Shown here in pieces: positions 23,183 through 31,835 of a stretch of 64,000 nucleotides of DNA; the stretch's first letter is position 1; the number at the start of each line of letters is the position of its first letter. The DNA is from Chitinophaga rupis (lineage in GTDB: Bacteria; Bacteroidota; Bacteroidia; Chitinophagales; Chitinophagaceae), in the NCBI RefSeq assembly GCF_900109685.1, contig NZ_FOBB01000007.1, forward strand, positions 310,001 to 374,000. The letters are read 5' to 3'. A program made the position numbers and the translations under genes. The notes below the pieces were generated by a model. It saw only the letters and a list, made by a program, of their open reading frames with translations, did not search any database and had not been told where the DNA came from.

Positions 23183-24295
23183 ATGATGGTAGTAGATTAT
23201 CCAGGCGTAAATGCAACAGTAATGGAACAGGCATTAAAGCAGATCAAGGTCAATAAAACCACTAACAGCCGTATTAATGAAGTGGATTTTAATAACCTGG
23301 TGTTTGGGAAAAAGTATGCAGACCATATGCTGGTAGCTGATTTTGATGGTGAACAATGGCATAGCGCGGAGATCCTGCCCTTTCAACATATTTCTGTAAG
23401 CCCTTCCAACGCTGCCTGGCATTATGGGCAGGCTATCTTTGAAGGTATTAAAGCTTATAAAGACCAGGAAGGTCATCCTATGATCTTCCGTCCGTACGAT
23501 AACTACGCACGGTTTAACATCTCTGCAGAAAGAATGGGCATGCCGGCTGTACCGGAATGGCTTTTCATTGGGGGGATGGCTATGCTCATTGACCTGGACC
23601 GTAACTGGGTGCCAACCGGTGAAGGATGTTCTTTATACCTGCGTCCTTTTATGATCGCTGCCGATGAATTTATTGGCGTGCGCCCCTCTGATACCTATAA
23701 GTTTGTGATCATTAATTCTCCTTCCGGAGCATATTTTAATAAACCCATTAAGCTGCTGGTGCAGGATAAATATATCCGTGCTTTTCCCGGTGGGGTAGGG
23801 TATGCCAAGGCTGCCGGTAACTACGGCGGAGCTATGTACCCTACTATGCAGGCCCGCAAGCAGGGGTACGACCAGATCCTTTGGGTTGATGGTATGGAGC
23901 ACAAATACCTGCAGGAATGTGGCACTATGAACGTATTTGCCATCATCGGCAATAAAGCGCTGACCCCGGATCTGAATCAGGGCACTATTTTGGCAGGGGT
24001 AACCCGCGCCAGTGTAATGACGCTGCTGGAAGAGATGGGCCTGACCCTGGAAGAAAGACCGGTCTCTATTGACGAGATCGTAGCAGCCTGGAAAGCAGGC
24101 ACCCTGCGCGAAGTATTTGGCACCGGCACCGCATCCAGTGTAGCTTATGTAGAGCAGCTGGATTATAAGGACCACCATATTCAGCTGGATACCGCTAAAT
24201 ATGAAGTAGGTGCAGAGGTGATCCGCCGCCTGGATGCCATCCGCACCGGAAAAGTAGCGGATGATAAAGGATGGAACTACCGTATTGATAAATAA
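23183..24295 (+). CDS. ilvE: Branched-chain amino acid aminotransferase (class IV PLP)
   Basis: 370 residues, of the longer, eukaryotic-like BCAT type. YGQAIFEGIKAY (81-92) is the family substrate-pocket segment, Arg110 binds the cofactor phosphate region, and K209 in YAKAAGNYGG is the expected PLP lysine. EHKYLQECGTMNVF and GTGTASSV follow. Interconverts Leu, Ile, Val and their 2-oxo acids with glutamate. Single-gene unit ended by a terminator. Several starts are possible (23183, 23186, 23222); the first fits the length of homologues. Confidence 0.9.
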   Translation: MMVVDYPGVNATVMEQALKQIKVNKTTNSRINEVDFNNLVFGKKYADHMLVADFDGEQWHSAEILPFQHISVSPSNAAWHYGQAIFEGIKAYKDQEGHPMIFRPYDNYARFNISAERMGMPAVPEWLFIGGMAMLIDLDRNWVPTGEGCSLYLRPFMIAADEFIGVRPSDTYKFVIINSPSGAYFNKPIKLLVQDKYIRAFPGGVGYAKAAGNYGGAMYPTMQARKQGYDQILWVDGMEHKYLQECGTMNVFAIIGNKALTPDLNQGTILAGVTRASVMTLLEEMGLTLEERPVSIDEIVAAWKAGTLREVFGTGTASSVAYVEQLDYKDHHIQLDTAKYEVGAEVIRRLDAIRTGKVADDKGWNYRIDK

Positions 24296-24319
24296 TTAGT
24301 TTTAGTTGTGTTATGTTCA

Positions 24320-24353
24320 CAGGCTGTTTCTTAGTGGAACGGCCTGCTTTTTT
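24320..24353 (+). terminator. Intrinsic terminator of ilvE
   Basis: 11-bp stem with two wobble or mismatch positions (24320-24330 with 24336-24346), loop TTAGT, then CTTTTTT. Confidence 0.8.
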
Positions 24354-24398
24354 ATAGACTATTCTCGTTAACAGGGCGGCATTCTCAAACAGATTCTG

Positions 24399-24406
24399 TA
24401 TTTTTG
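24399..24406 (+). promoter_or_regulatory. Bacteroidota -7 element TATTTTTG
   Basis: Matches TAnnTTTG and is followed by CCCTCCG, the same initial C-rich sequence seen at the rpsL, fusA and rpsJ promoters. 29 bases upstream of the small gene at 24435. No clear -33 TTTG was seen at the 19-21 base spacing. Confidence 0.5.
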
Positions 24407-24434
24407 CCCTCCGCTTTTTTAAACACAAGTGCCC

Positions 24435-24719
24435 ATGACTTTAGACGCCTTTATTGCCTCACTGAGCCAGGCAGCGCCGCCCGAAGGGCTGAGCGGGCCT
24501 TTACAGGCACTTTGGTGGGATGGTAAGGGCGACTGGGAACAGGCGCATAACGTGGCGCAGGATATTGATAACAGCACCGGCTCCTGGATCCATGCCTACC
24601 TGCACCGTAAGGAAGGCGACCGGTCCAATGCCGCCTACTGGTACACCCGGGCAGGTAAAAGCATGCCGTTCAGCACTCTGGAAGAGGAGTGGAGGGATAT
24701 TACCGCCGCTCTTTTATAA
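24435..24719 (+). CDS. Conserved small hypothetical protein
   Basis: 94 residues from the ATG at 24435; a GTG two codons earlier is possible. TLDAFIASL...LWWDGKGDWEQAHNVAQDID...SWIHAYLHRKEGDRSNAAYWY matches a small family of alpha-helical proteins found in several phyla, function unknown. It looks like a TPR-like helical pair. Own promoter at 24399; followed by about 200 untranslated bases to a terminator. Confidence 0.75.
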   Translation: MTLDAFIASLSQAAPPEGLSGPLQALWWDGKGDWEQAHNVAQDIDNSTGSWIHAYLHRKEGDRSNAAYWYTRAGKSMPFSTLEEEWRDITAALL

Positions 24720-24989
24720 TAGGTAGCCTTTGGTTATAAGCCTGCTGCTTTAGGTAGGAGGTAAATAGTAACCAGCAGAGGTGCCGCAAATGTGATGTAG
24801 AATTGGCTGTTTAAGGCAGTACCAGCGGAAACACACGCCGGAGATTTTCGGAGAGCTGCTTTAGGAAGGAATTCTTAGGCTCACCAGTCCACCCGGCTTA
24901 ATTTAAAAGGAGATATTGCCGCTCTCAGGAGGCAATTTCCTGCTTTTTTAGTGCTGGCGCGAGTTTTTTTGGAATTTGGAAGTAAGTAA
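24720..24989. other. Intergenic stretch upstream of the str promoter, with a terminator
   Basis: About 270 bases without a gene. It contains the intrinsic terminator at 24926-24949 (CAGGA, 7-base loop, TCCTG, CTTTTTT), which probably ends the preceding transcript. Short degenerate GGAATTTGGAA words begin at 24971, just before the promoter. Nothing else recognised. Confidence 0.5.
24926..24949 (+). terminator. Intrinsic terminator before rpsL
   Basis: 5-bp stem CAGGA/TCCTG (24926-24930 with 24938-24942) with a longer alternative ATTGCC/GGCAAT pairing, followed by CTTTTTTA. Confidence 0.55.
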
Positions 24990-25021
24990 TTTGGAATTTA
25001 TCATAGTTCGTTTTACCTTTG
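24990..25021 (+). promoter_or_regulatory. Promoter of rpsL-rpsG (TTTG-N20-TACCTTTG)
   Basis: -33 TTTG (24990-24993), 20-base spacer, -7 TACCTTTG (25014-25021): a full match to the Bacteroidota primary-sigma consensus. The following CCCTCCCAAA is shared with fusA and rpsJ. Transcription would start about 7 bases on, giving a leader of about 65 bases. Confidence 0.85.
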
Positions 25022-25091
25022 CCCTCCCAAAATCCTTTACTGGACTTTGGAATGTCATTGTAAACCGACAGCAAAAAAAATTAGGTAAAGA

Positions 25092-25472
25092 ATGCCTACT
25101 ATACAACAATTAGTAAGAAAAGGAAGAGAAATTATCCGGGCTAAATCCAAGTCCAGAGCTCTTGATAGCTGCCCCCAGCGCCGGGGTGTATGTACACGTG
25201 TGTACACTACAACGCCTAAAAAGCCTAACTCTGCGCTGCGTAAAGTAGCTAAAGTGAAGCTGACCAATAAAATAGAGGTGATCGCTTATATCCCTGGTGA
25301 AGGGCATAACCTGCAGGAGCACTCTATCGTGTTGATCCGTGGTGGTAGGGTAAAGGATCTGCCGGGTGTGCGTTATCACATCGTACGTGGTTCCCTGGAT
25401 ACTGCCGGTGTGAAGGACCGCAAACAGAGCCGTTCCAAGTATGGTACCAAAAAGGAAAAGGCTAAGAAATAA
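25092..25472 (+). CDS. rpsL: Ribosomal protein uS12
   Basis: 126 residues. Decoding-centre protein of the 30S subunit. The conserved KKPNSALRKV (43-52) contains the Lys where streptomycin-resistance changes usually occur, here wild-type Lys. GGRVKDLPGVRYH (84-96) includes Asp89, the methylthiolation site in E. coli. First gene of the str unit, followed 31 bases later by rpsG. Confidence 0.98.
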   Translation: MPTIQQLVRKGREIIRAKSKSRALDSCPQRRGVCTRVYTTTPKKPNSALRKVAKVKLTNKIEVIAYIPGEGHNLQEHSIVLIRGGRVKDLPGVRYHIVRGSLDTAGVKDRKQSRSKYGTKKEKAKK

Positions 25473-25503
25473 TCTTAATATTCAAGAGAAATTTTTCAGA
25501 TAA

Positions 25504-25971
25504 ATGAGAAAGCAAGCTGCTAAAAAATTACCATTGGCTCCGGACCCCCGGTTTAATGATAAACTGGTGACCCGTTTCGTGAATAACGTAATGGAGCAGG
25601 GGAAGAAGAGCATTGCCTATAAAATATTCTACGACGCCGTAGATAAAGTAAGCCAGATGACCGGTGATAATGGTTACGAGGTATGGAGAAAGGCTTTGAA
25701 TAACGTAACACCTGCTGTAGAAGTTAGAAGCCGCCGTATTGGTGGTGCTACCTTCCAGATCCCTTCAGAGGTACGCCCCGACAGGAAAGTATCTTTGAGC
25801 ATCAAATGGCTGGTACGTTACGCTGGTGAAAGAAATGGTAAAAGCATGGCTGAGAAGCTGGCAAACGAGATCGTAGCTGCCAGCAAAGGTGAAGGCGCCG
25901 CTTTTAAAAAGAAGGAAGATACACACCGTATGGCAGAAGCTAACAAGGCTTTCTCCCACTTCCGCATCTAG
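25504..25971 (+). CDS. rpsG: Ribosomal protein uS7
   Basis: 155 residues, normal length. Primary 16S-binding assembly protein of the 30S head. PLAPDPRFNDKLVTRFVNN at the start and a KKEDTHRMAEANKAFSHFR ending are typical. The usual fusA neighbour is missing directly downstream; a strong terminator at 26006 follows. Confidence 0.98.
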   Translation: MRKQAAKKLPLAPDPRFNDKLVTRFVNNVMEQGKKSIAYKIFYDAVDKVSQMTGDNGYEVWRKALNNVTPAVEVRSRRIGGATFQIPSEVRPDRKVSLSIKWLVRYAGERNGKSMAEKLANEIVAASKGEGAAFKKKEDTHRMAEANKAFSHFRI

Positions 25972-26005
25972 TTCAATCAGAAGCAGAACGCTCAAGATAT
26001 ATAGC

Positions 26006-26044
26006 AAAAAGCTGGTCATAACGGAAACGTTGTGGTCAGCTTTT
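26006..26044 (+). terminator. Terminator of rpsL-rpsG
   Basis: 13-bp stem with three G-U pairs (26011-26023 with 26028-26040), GAAA tetraloop, A-tract before and TTTT after. It closes the truncated str transcript before fusA. Confidence 0.85.
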
Positions 26045-26199
26045 CGCATTTGGAACCAGCAGTAACACTTCGTATGCTCCGCAGCGGCAGCGCCATCTCA
26101 CCAAAGTCCGGCAGGCCACATTTTCCAATGCTCATAAGCTTCAATTCTAAGCCAGCTTAGCCCCACTCCGGAAACAGCATTTAACTTACACCTATAAAC

Positions 26200-26230
26200 A
26201 AAAAAGCCCGGAGCATACACCCCGGGCTTT
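26200..26230 (-). terminator. Terminator of the surface-protein operon
   Basis: 9-bp stem AAAGCCCGG/CCGGGCTTT (26203-26211 with 26222-26230); on the minus strand it is followed by a T-tract. It lies 26 bases after the collagen-like gene stop. Confidence 0.85.
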
Positions 26231-26255
26231 AAGCGTTCAGCGTTAAGCATTCCGC

Positions 26256-29252
26256 TTATTTCACATTCACCAATACTTTGATCTTACCAGTGCCGTTACC
26301 ATCAAAGGCCTCCAGGGCTTTACCGATCACCTGCCCGGGTTTTACCTTATCCGGGTCCGCTTTCATGGCATAACCCCTCAGGCTGGAGGTTACCAGCATA
26401 TCGCCCCGCCGTACAGGGCCGTTCTCGCCGCACACTTTGGTAGGAATTACCCCTACCACACCCATAGGCACCTTATCAGAAATATCTGTATCTACGTTTT
26501 CCTCAGTCAGCAATACACCCGGTTTAGTAGCATACACACCTACCACCAGGGTAGAGTAAGCACCATTTGATTTTTCTACGGTGCGGTCTGCATCCGTAGC
26601 AATCACCAGCACATCACCCGGCTCATAAGCCTGAATATTACCGGTTACATCAAAAGCTTCCGCTACATCGGCGCCGCTATTTTGGGTACCGCCATTAAAG
26701 AAGCCACGGCCGGCCTTATTAATACGGGCTACATTCGAACTGGCGCTCTGGAAAACAGCTATATTACCGGAAGGGCCGGTATGGTTCACCAATAGCCCGG
26801 TACCTGTACCAACATTGCTGATCAGCACCACTTCCCTGGAATTAGCGGAGTTAAAGTTGGCAAAACGTGCGCCGCGGCCGGTACCAAAATTAGGCACAAA
26901 GCCATAAATGCCATTACCGGCACCATCGGAGCTGCCTTCCACACCATTACCATTTTTACCGGCATTAGCAGTAATGCCATTACCGGTACCTTCCGTAAGG
27001 GCTATAACGCCTGGGCCATTACCGGATGGGTTAGAGGAATAGAATAATCCGGCAAAGCCACCGGTACCGGAAGAGAGGCCATATATGCCAGCAGTGCCAA
27101 AGTTGGAGAAAATGGAATTTACCTCTCCTTTTACTGCCGGTGAAGTACCGGTAGTACGGTCCACTTTAAAGTTACCGGCCGTGCCGTTACCCACAGTTGT
27201 TACGGTTATTACATCGCTGGTATTATTCTCGTTGAAAATATTAAACCTGCCGGCCCGGCCTGTGGCAAAGGTGGGTACCCAGGCATACAGGGCGTTACCG
27301 CCACCATCAATATTGGCCTCCACGGCGTTACCATCCTTGCTGGCATTGGCGGTAATAGCATTGCCATTACCATCCGTGATCGCTACAAGCGCGGGTCCGT
27401 TACCGGATGGGTTAGAGGCGTGGAACAATCCGGCAAAACCACCGGTACCGGAAGCCGTGCCGAACAGGCCGGCTGCGCCAAAGTTGCCAAAAATAGTGTT
27501 TACTTCCCCTCTTACAGCTGCTGCCACACTGTTGGTATTATTCACCTTAAAAGAAGCGGCATTGCCCAGGGTATTATCCGGTATGTTGCCGTTGCCATTG
27601 GTTTCTACTTCCAGGGTATTACCTCCTGTGTTGGTTTGATTGAAATTTTCAAAGCGGCCCGCCCGTCCGGTGCTGTTATTAAGGCCCACTTGTCCGTACA
27701 CGCCTATACCGGTATTACTGGTGCTGGTAGCTATAAAACCCCGCACGCCATAACCGCCGCCATCATTCCGGCCTACTACCGCGCCGGCTATATCACTGGT
27801 GGTACGGCCCACTACAGCTTCGCCCCCGCCGTTATTATCGCCTACAACACCGGCAGAAGTTTGCGCGCTGGTAATGCCTTGCACGCCAAAACCAGCAGCA
27901 GTAGAGCTACGCAGGCCCGCACCGTTGCCGGTGGTGGTTACATTAACAACAGTACCATTACCAACGGAGTTGACATTTAATGCAGTGTTGTTATTGGCAT
28001 TATTGAAAATGGAAATGCTGGCAGGAATACCATTATTACTGGTAGCAGTAAGGCCAGTGCCTGTGTTACTGTTGGCGTATACTCCTATACCGTTTGCGCT
28101 GGAATTACCGTATACACCTAAGCCATTGGGCGTAACGCCATACACCCCCCAGCCACTGCCGTTCTGTGAGCCATATACACCAACACCCAAGCCGCCGGTG
28201 CCATTGTTAATACCGCGTACCCCGCTGGAAAAACCACCGGGAGAAGTGGAGTTCACGATGCCCCTGATAGCGCTGATGTTGGATGTAGCAGTGTTATTTA
28301 CACCCTCCAGCGAAGTACCGTCACCGGCATTAGTGATGGAGAAAAGGGTAGCTGCATTATTTTCTGCGGCGCTAAAAGGTAAGGTAAGCCCACCACCGCC
28401 TGCATTATCTGCACTGGGCAGCCAGTTGGTACCATCAAATTTTAATACCTGGCCGGCTACGGGTGCGGTGGCAGATACCGGTTTGGTTTGTATAGCTGCT
28501 ACTACCGGGTTAGGGTAAGTACCGCTTAGGTCACCGCCAGCAGGTGCGCTGTTAATGCTGCCGGCCGGTCCTGCCGGTCCTATAGGTCCTACAGGGCCAG
28601 CGGGTCCTACGGGTCCGGCAGGCCCAACAGGCCCGGCTGGGCCGGCAGGTCCATTCGCACCAACAGGTCCAGCAGGTCCTGCCGGTCCGGCGGGTCCCGC
28701 TGGTCCGGCAACGCCAGGTGCACCTTTTACACCCTGTGGTCCATCGTCACCTTTGGGACCGGCAGGCCCCGCAGGTCCGGCCGGTCCGGTTGCGCCGGCA
28801 GGGCCGGTAGCTCCTGCTGGTCCCGCCGGGCCTTGCGGACCAGGGGTCGTATTAGCCGCGTGCAAAGCAAAAGGCACACTTTTGAATGGGGTAGTACCCA
28901 GGGTTTCAAAGCTGCCATTGCCAATAGCTGTTTCTACCTTCAGGTATTGGTTGGCATTCGCCCAGGGAACAGCGGCAAAGGTGCCGGTTACCGGGGTACC
29001 GTTACCGATTTGCAGGGTAAATAACCCTAAGGTATTGGTAGTAACATCATGTGTTTCCTGGTATTGTACCGGGCCATTAGCAGCCCCGCCTAATATGGAA
29101 ATGCGTACCGTCATGGCCTGGTTGGCCAGCATTACGCCATTATTATTACGGGCCACCGCCTGGTAATTGATACCGGTAAGCCCGCTCTGCGCCTGTAAAG
29201 CGCCGGTTAAGGCTATTAATATCAGTAGGGTGAGTAAAGTTCGCTTTTGCAT
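26256..29252 (-). CDS. Large secreted protein with collagen-like repeats and beta-helix-like GVYG repeats
   Basis: 998 residues. Signal peptide to about residue 22; a conserved secreted-protein N-domain (GLTGINYQAVARNNNG...LKVETAIGNGSF) to about 135; 31 collagen-type Gly-x-y triplets at 138-231, mostly GPA/GPV; then a long repetitive part with units such as GVYGxxNG and NGNAITANASKDG, and near-duplicate blocks (FAGLFHASNPSGNGP and FAGLFYSSNPSGNGP). The C-terminal about 140 residues, from SGADVAEAF, form a compact domain seen on fibre-like proteins. No T9SS tail. Likely a cell-surface fibre or adhesin. Last gene of a four-gene minus-strand cluster. Confidence 0.85.
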   Translation of the reverse strand: MQKRTLLTLLILIALTGALQAQSGLTGINYQAVARNNNGVMLANQAMTVRISILGGAANGPVQYQETHDVTTNTLGLFTLQIGNGTPVTGTFAAVPWANANQYLKVETAIGNGSFETLGTTPFKSVPFALHAANTTPGPQGPAGPAGATGPAGATGPAGPAGPAGPKGDDGPQGVKGAPGVAGPAGPAGPAGPAGPVGANGPAGPAGPVGPAGPVGPAGPVGPIGPAGPAGSINSAPAGGDLSGTYPNPVVAAIQTKPVSATAPVAGQVLKFDGTNWLPSADNAGGGGLTLPFSAAENNAATLFSITNAGDGTSLEGVNNTATSNISAIRGIVNSTSPGGFSSGVRGINNGTGGLGVGVYGSQNGSGWGVYGVTPNGLGVYGNSSANGIGVYANSNTGTGLTATSNNGIPASISIFNNANNNTALNVNSVGNGTVVNVTTTGNGAGLRSSTAAGFGVQGITSAQTSAGVVGDNNGGGEAVVGRTTSDIAGAVVGRNDGGGYGVRGFIATSTSNTGIGVYGQVGLNNSTGRAGRFENFNQTNTGGNTLEVETNGNGNIPDNTLGNAASFKVNNTNSVAAAVRGEVNTIFGNFGAAGLFGTASGTGGFAGLFHASNPSGNGPALVAITDGNGNAITANASKDGNAVEANIDGGGNALYAWVPTFATGRAGRFNIFNENNTSDVITVTTVGNGTAGNFKVDRTTGTSPAVKGEVNSIFSNFGTAGIYGLSSGTGGFAGLFYSSNPSGNGPGVIALTEGTGNGITANAGKNGNGVEGSSDGAGNGIYGFVPNFGTGRGARFANFNSANSREVVLISNVGTGTGLLVNHTGPSGNIAVFQSASSNVARINKAGRGFFNGGTQNSGADVAEAFDVTGNIQAYEPGDVLVIATDADRTVEKSNGAYSTLVVGVYATKPGVLLTEENVDTDISDKVPMGVVGVIPTKVCGENGPVRRGDMLVTSSLRGYAMKADPDKVKPGQVIGKALEAFDGNGTGKIKVLVNVK
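28560..28841 (-). repeat. Tandem triplet-coding repeats of the collagen-like segment
   Basis: GC-rich 9-base tandem units encoding Gly-Pro-Ala, Gly-Pro-Val and similar. The opposite strand also reads as a collagen-like Gly-Pro-Ala run because the codons are nearly palindromic in another frame. Prone to slippage and length variation. Confidence 0.8.
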
Positions 29253-29264
29253 GTATAGCTGATT

Positions 29265-29612
29265 TTATTGTTGTTGTTGAATAGGGGTCTTTTCTATTTT
29301 TACCGGCTTAATGGCCCTGAAGGCTTCTGCTGCAGATATTTCAGAAGGCTGGGGTTTGCCATTAGCGCTAACCGGGCGCCGGCTTAGCTGGCTGCTGCTG
29401 TTATTGCTGCGGGGCTGCTGATAGTTGGTAAAAAGCAGGCTGCGGGTAGAGGTAGCCGTTTTACGCGGGTCGGCTGTAGTGGCAGCTGCCGTATGCTGTT
29501 TGGCAATATCTTTCTGGAAATCGGGGAACAGCTGGTCACGGGTGCGTTCCTGCGCATGGGCGGTAACGGTTGCAGCTGTTATCATGAACAGGACTAAGTA
29601 CAATGCTTTCAT
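29265..29612 (-). CDS. Small secreted hypothetical protein
   Basis: 115 residues with a signal peptide (MKALYLVLFMITAATVTAHA). The mature part is rich in Ser, Thr, Gln and Ala, without Cys, low complexity in the middle (NNSSSQLSRR), and ends in four Gln. No family recognised. It sits 12 bases before the collagen-like gene and 30 bases after the PorV-like gene, so it is most likely in the same operon and may be an accessory of the surface protein. Confidence 0.6.
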   Translation of the reverse strand: MKALYLVLFMITAATVTAHAQERTRDQLFPDFQKDIAKQHTAAATTADPRKTATSTRSLLFTNYQQPRSNNSSSQLSRRPVSANGKPQPSEISAAEAFRAIKPVKIEKTPIQQQQ

Positions 29613-29642
29613 TAGTATATGTTTTGTGTTATTAACAAAGGA

Positions 29643-30794
29643 TTATTGTTTAGCAGGCCGGGTATAGATCACGGAGAACTGCAGGCTGGCCCGTTGCAGC
29701 ACCCCGGTGGTAGGCATGCGGTAGGCCGCATCCAGCTGAAGGGAATGAATGCGCAATCCTACGCCGGCGCTAAAGTGTTGCCGGTAGCCTTTATTGGGAT
29801 GCTCGTAGAAGTAACCGGCACGGGCAAAGAACTGGTGCTGGTAGTTGTATTCCAGCCCGCCGCCTGCAGTGAATTCCCGCAGCTCTTCCTGGAAACCGCC
29901 GGGCGCGTCCCATAAAGAGGTGAACATAGCAGAAACTACACCCCGGTTAGGATCTTTACCTTTCAGGATCACATTGGTGGGCTGCCCGTTAGCATCCAGC
30001 TGGTATTCGGGCGGGGTGGGCACCAGCAGCTTATTGATGTCGGCCAGTATGGTGAATTGATGGTCTGCCGTGTTTACAAAAGTGAATCCGCCGCCTATGC
30101 GCAGGTTCATGGGTAAAAAGGTGCGGCGGTTACTATCATCTGTATAAGAAAGCTTGGAACCTATATTGGTGAAGCTAATGCCCCAGCAGTAGCGGTTGCC
30201 GTAATCCAATATGTCGGAGTAGTTCTGGTAATACAGCCCCACATCGCCGGCGCCGGCAGATGCCGGTTTTTGCTGCAGGCCGTTATAGCTGCCCTGGCCC
30301 AGCTGGCTGCGGATGTACCGGAGAGATACTGCCAGTGATAAATGCTGGCTCAGCTTGCGGGCGTAAGTGGCATCCAGCGCATATTCCACGGCATGGTACT
30401 GCTGTAGCATCATACCATTATTATCCCGGAAAGTTATATCCCCGTGATTAAAATATTTGAGGGATGCGCCCACCCCTTCCAGCTCATTAAAGTTCTTAAA
30501 GGCGGCAATATGACCCATATGTGTTTTGCGGTCATTCACCTCCCACATCCAGGGAGAGTAGGAGGCACTTACGCCCCAGTCGCCGGCAAATACAATTTTT
30601 GCCGCATTACCGAACAGGTCGTTCACATTGGGTTCAAGGCCGGTAACAGCATCGCCTACGGAGCCACTGCGGGCATCCGGGTTAACCAGGAGAAAGGCTG
30701 CGCCTGCATTCACCGGCACCTGTACCTTTTGCGCAGCTAGCGGCAGGGCCACCAGCAACAGGCAGGCAGAGAATAGAGTAAAACGGTATTGCAT
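29643..30794 (-). CDS. PorV/PorQ-like outer-membrane beta-barrel protein of the T9SS type
   Basis: 383 residues, signal peptide to about 21. FLLVNPDARSGSVGDAVTG, GVSASYSPWMWEVND, and LKYFNHGDITFRD follow the PorV pattern closely, and the rest alternates as amphipathic strands. PorV is the type IX secretion shuttle protein; paralogues occur in Bacteroidota. Immediately upstream (11 bases) is a gene ending in a T9SS sorting domain. Whether this is the main PorV or a local paralogue cannot be told here. Confidence 0.75.
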   Translation of the reverse strand: MQYRFTLFSACLLLVALPLAAQKVQVPVNAGAAFLLVNPDARSGSVGDAVTGLEPNVNDLFGNAAKIVFAGDWGVSASYSPWMWEVNDRKTHMGHIAAFKNFNELEGVGASLKYFNHGDITFRDNNGMMLQQYHAVEYALDATYARKLSQHLSLAVSLRYIRSQLGQGSYNGLQQKPASAGAGDVGLYYQNYSDILDYGNRYCWGISFTNIGSKLSYTDDSNRRTFLPMNLRIGGGFTFVNTADHQFTILADINKLLVPTPPEYQLDANGQPTNVILKGKDPNRGVVSAMFTSLWDAPGGFQEELREFTAGGGLEYNYQHQFFARAGYFYEHPNKGYRQHFSAGVGLRIHSLQLDAAYRMPTTGVLQRASLQFSVIYTRPAKQ

Positions 30795-30805
30795 AAACGT
30801 AGATT

Positions 30806-31303
30806 TTATTGGATGACCAGTTTATCAAAGAAGAGTTTCCCGTTTACGTTCAGGATCACGGAATAAATGCCGGCAGCAAAGCGGCTTACTGTAACGGGTA
30901 TTACCACCTGTCCGGGGCTATAGTGCTGGAACTGCTGGTACATCTGCTGCCCGGCGCTGTTAAGGATCCGTATCATCACACCGGCGCCGGTAAGCAGCTC
31001 AAACTGCGCTTTGGCAGTGCTAAAGGCAGGGTTGGGGTAGAGAATAAAATTCCGGACGGGATCTGCCCCCGGGGTTAGGGGAGGGTATTCCGGCTGCTGG
31101 AACCCCTGGGTAAGCATTGTAGCGCCACTGGTAAAAGTGGCCACTACCGGTTCACCTACTGTGTACTGGATAAATACATTGCCCACCAGGCCGCTGCCAC
31201 CGCTGCTGGCCACTACCTGCCGCTGTGTATTTTGCGCCCGGGCCCGGCTGCTTAACAAACCCATCAGCAGTAAAGGCAAAAAAAGTGTGTAGATAAATTT
31301 CAT
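30806..31303 (-). CDS. Small protein with T9SS type A C-terminal sorting domain
   Basis: 165 residues from the ATG at 31303 (MKFIYTLFLPLLLMG), which begins the signal peptide; an upstream ATG at 31339 would add 12 residues before it. The C-terminal about 75 residues contain FILYPNPAFSTAKAQFELL, then RILNSAGQQM and FAAGIYSVIL, ending VIQ, the type A sorting domain pattern. The N-terminal half has a VASSGGSGLVG.VFIQYTVGEPVV segment. It is the first gene of the four-gene cluster and probably cargo exported and anchored by the T9SS. Confidence 0.85.
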   Translation of the reverse strand: MKFIYTLFLPLLLMGLLSSRARAQNTQRQVVASSGGSGLVGNVFIQYTVGEPVVATFTSGATMLTQGFQQPEYPPLTPGADPVRNFILYPNPAFSTAKAQFELLTGAGVMIRILNSAGQQMYQQFQHYSPGQVVIPVTVSRFAAGIYSVILNVNGKLFFDKLVIQ

Positions 31304-31763
31304 GGAACAACATTTAGGAATGAGAATATTTATCCGCATTGCCTATAATGGCAATAACAGAACATCAGGCGCCGGTGCGGCAGCCTGACAAAGAGTTGAT
31401 AATCTTGGTTTAGAAACCGGTGTTATTCGGTTAAAACGTCACAATCAAGACGTTACATTAATTAGGGTATTCATTAGTGCGCATTGAGGTTGACTAAAAA
31501 TTTAATTCCAATCTCTGGGATTCGTTGCCAGGCGCCAGGGCAGCCTGCACATTCAACTGACAAACCTTAAAACAATAACACAAAAATTAGGTAAATGGGT
31601 AGGATAAACAACAGGTACTTTTTTTTCGGTTATTTTCTGCAGGTAGCTGGCAGCCTGTACACCATAGATGGTTTTTTACCGGTTATTTATAGGAGGGACA
31701 TTCCTGGATAAGCCAGGGAATCATGGTTTTACTATTAAATAACATTTTGGCAATACATCCTGG
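31304..31763. other. Intergenic region upstream of fusA, about 460 bases
   Basis: No gene recognised. Contains small hairpins (ATTGCC/GGCAAT at 31338-31355; AACGTC/GACGTT at about 31434-31453; ATTCCTGG/CCAGGGAAT at 31700-31721) that may be operators or leader elements. It is the divergent control region for the surface cluster (minus) and fusA (plus). Confidence 0.45.
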
Positions 31764-31795
31764 TTTTATTTATTTCTAAAAAAGGATTACCTTTG
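31764..31795 (+). promoter_or_regulatory. Promoter of fusA (TTTT-N20-TACCTTTG)
   Basis: -7 TACCTTTG (31788-31795) with a TTTT at -33 (31764-31767) and a 20-base spacer. The downstream C-rich CCCCCCAAAT matches the rpsL and rpsJ promoters apart from one base. Confidence 0.75.
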
Positions 31796-31835
31796 CCCCC
31801 CAAATTGCATTTAAAATACAGTCATTTCTAATATT

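Noticed and set aside
24195..24428. Minus-strand frame opposite the end of ilvE
   Set aside because: It overlaps ilvE and its terminator; no family.
27085..28518. Long plus-strand frames opposite the repetitive surface protein
   Set aside because: Low-complexity antisense of Gly/Asn-rich codons; no promoter or family.
28555..29166. Plus-strand frame reading as collagen-like Gly-Pro-Ala repeats
   Set aside because: It is the complement of the real collagen-like segment; GGN-CCN-GCN units read similarly on both strands.
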